From Azospirillum soli (lineage in GTDB: Bacteria; Pseudomonadota; Alphaproteobacteria; Azospirillales; Azospirillaceae), in the NCBI RefSeq assembly GCF_017876165.1, contig NZ_JAGINQ010000013.1, positions 124,001 to 188,000 on the forward strand: a DNA stretch of 64,000 nt, written 5' to 3'. This document shows positions 43,056-50,235 of the stretch, piece by piece; position 1 is the first letter of the stretch; every line of letters starts with the position of its first letter. Position numbers and translations under genes: made by a program. The notes beneath the pieces are model-generated. The model was not told the origin of the DNA. It searched no databases and was given only the letters and a program-made list of their open reading frames with translations.

Positions 43056-43190
43056 ATGACCACCTCGACCTTCTCCCATGCCGGTGCGGACCGCAACTCG
43101 TCGCATGTCATCCAGGCCGTCGGCGCTTTCCTGGCCGCTTGGTTCCGGGCTACGCCCGCCTACATTCTGTATCGCGCCTTGACCCATTGA
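43056..43190 (+). CDS. Small 44-residue protein in the oxalate regulon
   Basis: Begins MTTSTFSHAGADRNSSHVIQ and ends AYILYRALTH; an amphipathic or membrane-touching helix spans about residues 18-40 (VIQAVGAFLAAWFRATPAYI). GGAG lies about 9 bases before the ATG, third codon positions are strongly GC, and a terminator follows at 43252. It resembles the start of DUF1127-type small proteins but lacks the Arg-rich tail. Another reading frame through the same bases (from 42983) has poor codon use. Function unknown. Confidence 0.65.
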   Translation: MTTSTFSHAGADRNSSHVIQAVGAFLAAWFRATPAYILYRALTH

Positions 43191-43251
43191 GTAGCCCTAT
43201 CGGGTGAGCGGCGCCGCAGGGGTGGCGCGGATCACCGAAAGACGCCAACGG

Positions 43252-43297
43252 AAAAGCGGGCTGCGTTACCGTCGCGGCCCGTTTTCGTTTTTGCCCC
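43252..43297 (+). terminator. Rho-independent terminator after the small gene
   Basis: Stem GCGGGCTGCG/CGCGGCCCGT followed by TTTTCGTTTTT, about 62 bases after the stop codon. Bases 43298-43423 hold nothing recognisable. Confidence 0.75.
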
Positions 43298-43423
43298 CGA
43301 ACAGGTATGATGCCGAACGGGTGTGATGGAAGCGGCGCAACGGAGTGCTGTACCGCCTTGTTTTCTATAGGATGGGCTTGGCAAGCCGGAGACCGGAAAG
43401 CGGCAAGTGCAGGATTCGCAGGA

Positions 43424-43861
43424 ATGACCGACAGTGACAGTTTGAAGTTTGTGATCGGCTGGAGTCTCGGGGGCATTGTTGCCAGCGGATTGGTGGTGGC
43501 CGCCTTGTTCACCCTGCAGCAGGCAACACCGGAGCGGGAGGTCGTAACCGAACGCTCGGTGAACAGCCTGGACGAGCAGACCTGCCGCCGGATGATGGAA
43601 ACCTTTGTCGAACAGTCCCGGTCGGGCGCCCAGATCATCTGGCTGTGGGCCGAAGAATCCACCCCGCGCGTCTTTGGAGCCGGGGCTTGGACCAAGCAGA
43701 AGGTGGACATCACGGCGCCACCCCGCCCCTATGCGTTCGATCCGGCGACCCAGACCGCTCCACCGGAGGCCTGCTCCTTCAAGCAGAACTCGCTGCACGT
43801 CGTGGCTTATGAACCCAAGGACGACAAGGGCGCCGCATTCATCAGCGACCGTATCGAGTAG
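43424..43861 (+). CDS. Hypothetical membrane-anchored protein
   Basis: 145 residues. One N-terminal transmembrane helix (about 7-30, VIGWSLGGIVASGLVVAALF), then a soluble domain, probably periplasmic, with two cysteines (TCRRMM and EACSFK). No family recognised. A longer frame from 43307 is possible but has poor codon use. No operator seen. Confidence 0.6.
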   Translation: MTDSDSLKFVIGWSLGGIVASGLVVAALFTLQQATPEREVVTERSVNSLDEQTCRRMMETFVEQSRSGAQIIWLWAEESTPRVFGAGAWTKQKVDITAPPRPYAFDPATQTAPPEACSFKQNSLHVVAYEPKDDKGAAFISDRIE

Positions 43862-43901
43862 CTTGGCGGCGTAAGGACGATCCGGGCAGGCGGCGCCGGA
43901 A

Positions 43902-44390
43902 TCAGGCGCCGCAGGCCGCGCGATAGGCTTCCAAGGTAGCGCGCAACTCGCTCGGGATCGGGATCGAGCCGAAGTTGTCCAGCGCCGTCGCCACCACCGT
44001 CAGGCGGCCGGACAGCCGCACGGTGCCGGCGACCTCGCCGGTGATGCCGATGCCGATGGAACTGCGGCCGATTCGCTCGACCAGGATGCCCAGGGTGAGG
44101 GTCTCCCCCATGCGGCTGGGGATCACGAAGTCGCATTCCGCACGGACGATGGGAAGTCCGATCCGCTGGTCGAGAATCAGGCTGGCGTAGTTGATGTTCA
44201 GGCCGTGGGTGAACCAGTCCTCGACCACCCCATTGAACATGTCGAAATAGACCGGGAAATAGACGATCCCCGCCGGATCCGTGTGGGAAAACCGGATGGG
44301 CCGGTGCACGCGGAAAGCGCCGGGAGGCAGCGGGCGGTGCCGTGCTTCGTTTTGGCCGTGCTTGTCCAGTCGTGCGAGAGTGTCGGGCAT
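43902..44390 (-). CDS. 4HBT/YbgC-type acyl-CoA thioesterase
   Basis: About 162 residues, hot-dog fold. The catalytic Asp region reads FSHTDPAGIVYFPVYFDMFN, as in 4-hydroxybenzoyl-CoA thioesterase and YbgC. It may hydrolyse an acyl-CoA in the CoA-thioester-rich oxalate pathway, but the substrate is unknown. The start is uncertain: ATGs at 44402 and 44390 share an AGGAA; the frame stays open to 44501. Confidence 0.75.
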   Translation of the reverse strand: MPDTLARLDKHGQNEARHRPLPPGAFRVHRPIRFSHTDPAGIVYFPVYFDMFNGVVEDWFTHGLNINYASLILDQRIGLPIVRAECDFVIPSRMGETLTLGILVERIGRSSIGIGITGEVAGTVRLSGRLTVVATALDNFGSIPIPSELRATLEAYRAACGA

Positions 44391-44624
44391 CGAGGGGGGC
44401 ATTTCCTGAAGGGGGCGGGGTCGGAAGAGTGGTTTGTTTCTGATTGTTTGTTTTGCGAACATTCTTGATACGGTACTACAGGCAAGCGCGCGGGTCAGCA
44501 AGCGAAATGTCAGCCTGCCTGTTCAAAGGGTGTACGCCGCTCGTCCAGGGCTGGCGTGAGCGCGGGGCCGCTCCTTGGCTTAGAGTTTCCGGTGGTGCGC
44601 GTGATTGCCTCTCCAAAGGGCATA

Positions 44625-44673
44625 TTGACGCCATTCTGAGCAGAATCTAGCATTTCTGGTGTCTGGCATACCA
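44625..44673 (+). promoter_or_regulatory. Promoter-like boxes and TGGCATACCA operator before the HPP gene
   Basis: TTGACG (44625-44630), 17-base spacer, TAGCAT (44648-44653), then the operator TGGCATACCA at 44664-44673, just after the expected transcript start and 53 bases before the ATG. The spacer contains a perfect palindrome ATTCTGAGCAGAAT. The stretch 44403-44624 shows nothing else. Confidence 0.65.
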
Positions 44674-44725
44674 AATCCCAAGATGCCGGCGATCCCCCAT
44701 TCATGCGGACAACCGGACCTGCGCC

Positions 44726-45244
44726 ATGAAGCCCATCATCTCCTTTGTCAGCAAAATGAAAGGTGCGGGCCAGCCGCCCGGACGCCCGCCGATGGGCGAC
44801 GTGCTCTGGTCCTGGTTCGGGGCCAGCTCCGGAATCGGAGCTATTTCTGTGCTGGCGCTGCTGAGCAAGCTGCCCTTGCTGATGGCTCCCTTCGGGGCGA
44901 CCTGCGTCCTGATCTTCGCCGCATCCGACAGCCCGCTGGCCCAGCCGCGTGCGGTCATCGGCGGATATCTGATGTCGGCCGTCGTCGGCGTGCTGGCGTT
45001 GCTTCTGTTCGGCACAGCCCCTTGGGTGCTGGCCATGGCGGTCGGCACGGCCATCGCATTGATGCAACTGACGCGGACACTTCATGCGCCGGCCGGCGCG
45101 GTTCCGCTTCTGGCGCTTTCGGCCGGCACGGATTCCCTCTTGCTGATCCCGAGCGTGTTCGTGGGCTCCTGCACGTTGATCGGCATCGGCTTGGTCGTCA
45201 ACAACCTGCGCACCGACCGCTCGTATCCCCGCTACTGGGTGTGA
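44726..45244 (+). CDS. HPP-family integral membrane protein
   Basis: 172 residues with four hydrophobic helices after a polar N-terminus. Typical HPP features: LPLLMAPFGATCVLIFAASDSPLAQPRAVIGGY near residues 50-80 and HAPAGAVPLLAL near 113. HPP proteins are transporters or channels (nitrite transport is reported for a plant member), and bacterial ones often carry CBS domains; here two free CBS proteins are in the same regulon. The operator 53 bases upstream links it to oxalate. Substrate unknown. Confidence 0.82.
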   Translation: MKPIISFVSKMKGAGQPPGRPPMGDVLWSWFGASSGIGAISVLALLSKLPLLMAPFGATCVLIFAASDSPLAQPRAVIGGYLMSAVVGVLALLLFGTAPWVLAMAVGTAIALMQLTRTLHAPAGAVPLLALSAGTDSLLLIPSVFVGSCTLIGIGLVVNNLRTDRSYPRYWV

Positions 45245-45394
45245 GAGCAGTTCTATCCCATTCAAAGAATTTGAAGAATTCGGAGCGGCGCGGCCGGTGG
45301 TCGCGCCGTTTTCCGTTGCCGGGCGGGCAGGGAAAATGCTGGTCGCGCCATTTGTTCGACACGCCATCAAAAGGGCTTGCATTCCGCTGGCATC

Positions 45395-45404
45395 TGGTAT
45401 ACCG
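45395..45404. promoter_or_regulatory. TGGTATACCG operator before PAS-frc2 unit
   Basis: Same 20-bp context as at 17963-17982 (TGGCATCTGGTATACCGTAT). It lies 92 bases before the PAS gene. Confidence 0.75.
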
Positions 45405-45495
45405 TATGACCAATGCCAATGACGGCCGAAGAAAAGCGCCCGCCGCATTCCCGTCCACCGGGGCCAGCGTCGGGAGTTTGGGAGAGAGACGTGCC

Positions 45496-45924
45496 ATGAC
45501 CACGGCAATCGACATCGACCAATTCGTGACGGCCATCGGTGACGCCATCATCGTTTCCGACCCGCGCGGGGCCATCACCGTGTGGAATCCGGCGGCCGAG
45601 CGCATGTTCGGCTTTTCGCGGGACGAGGCGCTTGGCCGGTCGCTCGACCTGATCATCCCGGAGCGGCAGCGCCAGCGCCACTGGGATGGCTATGAGAAGA
45701 CGATGGAAACGGGCGAGACCCGCTACGGCACCCAGGTGCTGAAGGTTCCCGCCCTGCACAAGGACGGCCACACGCTGTCCATCGCCTTCACCGTCGGCCT
45801 GCTGCGGACGGCGGATGGCACGGTGACCGGAATCATCGCGGTCGTCCGCGACGAGACCAGCCGCTGGAACGAGGAGCGCAAGCTGCGCCGCCGCCTTGCC
45901 GAGCTGGAATCCACGCCGGGCTGA
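45496..45924 (+). CDS. Stand-alone PAS domain protein
   Basis: 142 residues, essentially one PAS domain (AIGDAIIVSDPRGAITVWNP; AERMFGFSRDEALGRS) plus a short C-terminal helix. No output domain, so it must act through a partner. A His in RQRHWDGYEKTM near the F helix could in principle bind haem, but this is unproven. GGAGAGAG before the ATG at 45496. It precedes frc2 by about 130 bases and shares the operator. Confidence 0.8.
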   Translation: MTTAIDIDQFVTAIGDAIIVSDPRGAITVWNPAAERMFGFSRDEALGRSLDLIIPERQRQRHWDGYEKTMETGETRYGTQVLKVPALHKDGHTLSIAFTVGLLRTADGTVTGIIAVVRDETSRWNEERKLRRRLAELESTPG

Positions 45925-46053
45925 GAAAACGAAATCAGACACCGCCGAGCCTCTTTGGCGAGCTTGTCTGGTGTCGATTGGCCGAAGGGCGCCGTCCCTT
46001 TGGCCGAACTTCGGGAACAGCGTCAGAAGATCCAATAGGGAGTGAGACAAATC

Positions 46054-47304
46054 ATGAGCAAGCCGCTGGAAGGGATCAAGATCATCGACTTCACGCACGT
46101 CCAGGCCGGGCCTGCCTGCACGCAGTTGCTGGCGTGGTATGGTGCCGACGTGATCAAGGTCGAGCGTCCTGGTTCCGGCGACGTCACCCGCAACCAGCTC
46201 CGCGACATCCCGGAGGCGGACGCCCTCTACTTCACGATGCTGAACAGCAACAAGCGCTCCATCACCCTGGACACCAAGACCAAGCAGGGCAAGGAGGTGC
46301 TGGAGAAGCTGATCCGCCAGTCCGACGTGATGGTGGAGAATTTCGGTCCCGGCGCGCTCGACCGCATGGGCTTCTCGTGGGAGCGCATCAGCGAACTGAA
46401 CCCCGGCATGATCGTCGCCTCGGTGAAAGGCTTCAGCGACGGCCACCATTATGAGGACCTGAAGGTCTACGAGAACGTCGCCCAGTGCGCCGGCGGCGCC
46501 GCCTCCACCACCGGCTTCTGGGACGGCCCGCCGACGGTCAGCGCCGCCGCGCTCGGCGACAGCAACACCGGCATGCATCTGGCCATCGGCATCCTGACCG
46601 CCCTCATGCACCGCCAGAAGACCGGCAAGGGCCAGAAGGTCGCCGTCTCCATGCAGGACGCCGTCATCAATCTCTGCCGCGTCAAGCTGCGCGACCAGCA
46701 GCGCCTCGACCGCGTCGGTTACCTGGAGGAGTACCCGCAGTACCCGCACGGCGAGTTCAGCGACGTGGTGCCGCGCGGCGGTAACGCGGGCGGTGGCGGC
46801 CAGCCGGGTTGGGTGCTGAAGTGCAAGGGCTGGGAGACCGATCCCAACGCCTACATCTACTTCACCATCCAGGGTCACGCCTGGGCGCCGATCTGCAAGG
46901 CGCTGGGCAAGGAGGAGTGGATCGACGATCCGGCCTACAACACGCCTCTGGCGCGTCAGGACAAGATCTTCGACATCTTCGCCACCATCGAGGACTGGCT
47001 GAAGGACAAGACCAAGTACGAGGCGGTCGACATCCTACGCAAGTTCGACATCCCCTGCGCGCCGGTTCTCACCATGAAGGAGATCGCCGACTGCCCATCG
47101 CTGCGCAAGAGCGGCACCATCGTCGAGGTGGACCACAAGCAGCGCGGCAAGTACCTGACCGTCGGCAGCCCGGTCAAGTTCTCCAACCTGAAGGTCGAGG
47201 TCACCGGTTCGCCGCTGCTGGGTGAGCACACCGACGATATCCTCGCCTCGCTCGGCTACAGCAGGGACCAGATCATGGAGATGCACGAGGCCAAGGTCGT
47301 CTGA
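46054..47304 (+). CDS. frc: Formyl-CoA:oxalate CoA-transferase (2)
   Basis: 416 residues, the length of E. coli YfdW/Frc. N-terminal DFTHVQAGPACTQLLAWYGA, catalytic Asp in LGDSNTGMHLAIGI, Gly loop AGGGGQPGW. Paralogue of the protein at 20659, probably about 70% identical by eye. ATG at 46054 preceded by AGGGAG; a GTG at 46042 is an alternative. Having two Frc may separate roles, for example oxalate activation at different concentrations or with a different CoA donor such as succinyl-CoA; not decidable here. Confidence 0.92.
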   Translation: MSKPLEGIKIIDFTHVQAGPACTQLLAWYGADVIKVERPGSGDVTRNQLRDIPEADALYFTMLNSNKRSITLDTKTKQGKEVLEKLIRQSDVMVENFGPGALDRMGFSWERISELNPGMIVASVKGFSDGHHYEDLKVYENVAQCAGGAASTTGFWDGPPTVSAAALGDSNTGMHLAIGILTALMHRQKTGKGQKVAVSMQDAVINLCRVKLRDQQRLDRVGYLEEYPQYPHGEFSDVVPRGGNAGGGGQPGWVLKCKGWETDPNAYIYFTIQGHAWAPICKALGKEEWIDDPAYNTPLARQDKIFDIFATIEDWLKDKTKYEAVDILRKFDIPCAPVLTMKEIADCPSLRKSGTIVEVDHKQRGKYLTVGSPVKFSNLKVEVTGSPLLGEHTDDILASLGYSRDQIMEMHEAKVV

Positions 47305-47331
47305 CCGACACCCGAACCGCAAACCCGCAAC

Positions 47332-47363
47332 GACGGCGCCCCTCGTGGGCGCCGTCTCTTTTT
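47332..47363 (+). terminator. Rho-independent terminator of frc2
   Basis: Perfect 10-bp stem GACGGCGCCC with 5-base loop, then TCTTTTT. It marks the right end of the island. Confidence 0.9.
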
Positions 47364-47371
47364 GCGGGGGG

Positions 47372-47632
47372 TCAGCGCAGCCACTCCTTCACGTCGCGGA
47401 TCCGCTGATCGCCCTCGGCCGTGCGCGCGTAGGACTTGCCGTACTGGGTCCGGTACTCGCGAACGCAGCCTTGCTTGACCAGCTCTTCCAGCGCGGGCCT
47501 CACGACGGCCGGCTTCAGGTTGGTCGATCGGGTGATGGCGAGCAGCGTGGCCGGCGGCACTGTGATGCTCGGCCCGGGCGTGGCGCGCAACGTGGTGAGC
47601 GTGGTCCAGTTCACGGACATTGGTGACATCAT
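47372..47632 (-). CDS. Small winged-helix DNA-binding-like protein
   Basis: 86 residues from ATG at 47632 (AAGGGAAG upstream). The segment LKPAVVRPALEELVKQGCVREYRTQYGKSYARTAEG looks like a recognition helix plus wing of a MarR/PadR-like fold, here split only for description. It lies just outside the island. Target unknown. Confidence 0.6.
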   Translation of the reverse strand: MMSPMSVNWTTLTTLRATPGPSITVPPATLLAITRSTNLKPAVVRPALEELVKQGCVREYRTQYGKSYARTAEGDQRIRDVKEWLR

Positions 47633-47740
47633 GCGAACTTCCCTTGGGCTGGCGACCTTTCGGCCTCTCCATCCACCCGGTTCGTTCGCCCGGCCGGTGG
47701 GCCGACAGATGCAAGCATACGGTCTCAACCCGCGCCAAGG

Positions 47741-49666
47741 TCAAGGGTTCCGGCGATCAGCCGAACGGTCCGGCGCGGAGGCGGTTTTGACGGTGACCGG
47801 CTTCAGCACCCAAGCGCCGGAGGGCGGCAGCGTCGCGCCGGGCTGGATGACGGCGCCTGTCAGCAGCTCCCGCATGGGGCTGGCGAAACGGGGCGCCTCG
47901 GCCGACTCGCCGCCGAAGTTCAGCACCACCGTGACCGGCTCCGCGCCCGGCCGGCGGTAGGCCAGCACCGTGTCGGGCTTTGATGTCTCGACCCACTCGA
48001 TGCCAGGGCCGGGCAGGGCCGCCTCTGTCCGGCGCAGCTCCGCCAGCCGCGTGTAGAAGCCGCGCAAGCCCTGGGGATCGTCCCAGGCAACTGGCTGCGG
48101 CTCCCCATAGGGCTCGTAGGCGGCGCCGACCTCGTCGCCGGTGTAGAGGCAGGGCACACCCGGCAGCGTCATCAGCATCACGGCGGCGGCCTTGGTCCGT
48201 TCCAGCCCGTGTTTGGTGATGAAGCGAGCGCCGGTGTCGTTGTTGTTCAGGAAGCGGAAGACCGGCGTGTTTGGCGCGCTGGCCGACAGTGCGGCGCGCA
48301 GCCTTGCCGCCGTGGGGATGTCCTCGCCAAAGGCGTCGTGCCACGCCCATTGGCCCAGCTGGTCGGTCCAGTCGTAGGCCGCGTCGAAGCCGTTCGCCAT
48401 GTACCAGGGATCGCGGGCCGAGGCCTCGGCCAGCAGCAGCAGGTCGGGGTTGATGCGGCGCAGTTCGGTGCGCAGGGCTGGCCAGAACTCCGGCGCGCGT
48501 TCCTTAATGGCCCAGCTGGCGTCCACGCGGAAACCGTCGATGCCCATCTCGCGCACCCAATATGCGAAGGCCTCGGTCATGTAGCGCTGGACCTCGGGGT
48601 GGTCGTAGTTGAGGTTCTTCAGGTTGGTCCAGTTGAAGTAGCTGGACACCGAGCCGTCCGGCTTGCGGTCGAAGAAGCGATGGTAAGGCGACGCCGGCCC
48701 CCGCGTTGCAGCGTCGGCGTGGTAGGGGTGCCGCTCGTCCAGATGGTTCGGCACGAAGTCCATCAGCACCCGCATCCCCCGCGCGTGGGCGGCGACGACC
48801 AGAGCCTTCAGGTCGTCCTCGGTGCCGAACCGCGCGCGGACCCGGAAATGGTCGGTGACCGCGTAGCCGAAGTCGAGCCCCGGCGCCTCGGTCAGCGGCG
48901 ACAGCCACAGCGCCGTGACGCCCAGATCCGCGATCTCGTCCAGCCGCTCGGTCACGTCGGCCAGCCCGCGCGGTCCGAACAGGTGCGGCACGACGCCGTA
49001 GACCACCGCCCGATCCATCCAGGACGGCCGGTGCCGTTGCGGGTCGAGCGCTTCCGCCCGGCTGTCGCGGACGCGGAACAGCACGGCGCTTTCGTCGGTA
49101 CGGCCCAGCGCGTCGGTGACCCGCAAGCCGACCCGGTATTCGCCATCGGCGGCCGGCACGGGGATGGTCAGGCGCTTGTCGGTGCTGGGCAATGCGGGAA
49201 GCGGGGCGGGGTTGCCGGGATGGGCGCTCCACTCCGTCTTCACGATCGGGGCGGCGCGGCCGGCGGCCGGCTCGCTGCGGCCGGCGTCCAGCGCCATGCC
49301 CTCCGGGGTCGCCACGGCGCGCACCCAGGCCTTGGGCCGGTCGGTCAGGCGGACGGTCCAGGATTGAGCCGAGGACGCGGTTTCCCGGCCGTCGCGGTGG
49401 CAGACGGCGCGGATCTCGTTGGCGCCCGAGCCGAGCGGCACGGTGGCGATGAATCGGTCGCCGTCCAGTTCCGCCACCGCCGACCCCAGCGGGGAGGCAA
49501 CCTCGATCCGCTCGCAGGCGCCCGGCGCCATCGTGCCCTCGACCACCTTGCGGAAGGTCCAGGCGTCGCCGCCACTGCCCGCGAGCGCCAACAGCGCGTC
49601 GGCGACGGCGGGGCTGGCGCAGACCAGCAGCGTGGCGGCAAGGAAGAGGCGGGGAAGAACAGTCAT
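47741..49666 (-). CDS. Secreted GH13 alpha-amylase-family glycosidase
   Basis: 641 residues. Signal peptide (MTVLPRLFLAATLLVCASPAVADA), a beta-rich N-terminal module (about 25-215), then the GH13 barrel: region I VLMDFVPNH, region II GFRVDASWA with the nucleophile Asp, region III LLLAEAS with the acid Glu, region IV FLNNNDTGAR. Region IV has Asn in place of the usual His of NHD. It cleaves or transfers alpha-glucans in the periplasm. No neighbours of related function. Confidence 0.9.
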   Translation of the reverse strand: MTVLPRLFLAATLLVCASPAVADALLALAGSGGDAWTFRKVVEGTMAPGACERIEVASPLGSAVAELDGDRFIATVPLGSGANEIRAVCHRDGRETASSAQSWTVRLTDRPKAWVRAVATPEGMALDAGRSEPAAGRAAPIVKTEWSAHPGNPAPLPALPSTDKRLTIPVPAADGEYRVGLRVTDALGRTDESAVLFRVRDSRAEALDPQRHRPSWMDRAVVYGVVPHLFGPRGLADVTERLDEIADLGVTALWLSPLTEAPGLDFGYAVTDHFRVRARFGTEDDLKALVVAAHARGMRVLMDFVPNHLDERHPYHADAATRGPASPYHRFFDRKPDGSVSSYFNWTNLKNLNYDHPEVQRYMTEAFAYWVREMGIDGFRVDASWAIKERAPEFWPALRTELRRINPDLLLLAEASARDPWYMANGFDAAYDWTDQLGQWAWHDAFGEDIPTAARLRAALSASAPNTPVFRFLNNNDTGARFITKHGLERTKAAAVMLMTLPGVPCLYTGDEVGAAYEPYGEPQPVAWDDPQGLRGFYTRLAELRRTEAALPGPGIEWVETSKPDTVLAYRRPGAEPVTVVLNFGGESAEAPRFASPMRELLTGAVIQPGATLPPSGAWVLKPVTVKTASAPDRSADRRNP

Positions 49667-49746
49667 CGTCCGGCGGTCCGCTGGTGACAGGGCGCCGGAA
49701 CGGTGTCTGATTATGGTTAACGAAAGATTGCCCCGCCTGTGTTGGA

Positions 49747-50130
49747 TCAGCGCTGGATGAGAGCGCTTTCCTTGCCGGACAGCACGAAGACCTTGCTGTA
49801 GGCCTTCAGCAGGGCGTCGATCAGGGCGTTGACCTCCGGGCTGCCCATGGCGCGGGGCTTGGCCGGGTCCACGTGCAGCACGCAGCTGTCCTTCACGTCG
49901 TTGAAGGCGGCCAGTGCGTGGATGCGGTCGGGCCGGAACTCATCGGGGAAGTTCTCGTCCATCAGCCAGAAGCACTGGAAGTTCCGGCAGGAGTTCGGGC
50001 GCTCCTCATAGACGGTGCAGCCCTTGCCCTGGTCGCAGGACACGCACCACTTGGCCGAAGGCTTCTTCAGTTCGGGCACACCCATCAGCTTGCAGCACAG
50101 CGTGCACTCTCCGCAGGTGCGATCGGCCAT
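49747..50130 (-). CDS. YkgJ-type cysteine-cluster protein
   Basis: 127 residues with conserved cysteines in CGECTLCCK, WCVSCDQGKGC and SCRNFQCFW, the YkgJ family pattern that probably binds zinc or an Fe-S cluster. Cellular role not established. Alone between the amylase and the GGDEF/EAL gene. Confidence 0.8.
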   Translation of the reverse strand: MADRTCGECTLCCKLMGVPELKKPSAKWCVSCDQGKGCTVYEERPNSCRNFQCFWLMDENFPDEFRPDRIHALAAFNDVKDSCVLHVDPAKPRAMGSPEVNALIDALLKAYSKVFVLSGKESALIQR

Positions 50131-50235
50131 AACGCAATATCCTCGATTTTCGTCGCTCGATTTTCGGCGGCAGGCGCGGACACTCGCACAAAGGGCGGGT
50201 GCGGGGGAAGTGTCCGTTCGGGCAGACCGGTGCCC

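Noticed and set aside
42983..43207. 74-codon frame overlapping the operator at 43008
   Set aside because: It would make the operator coding, has weak codon bias and no ribosome site; the 44-codon frame is better.
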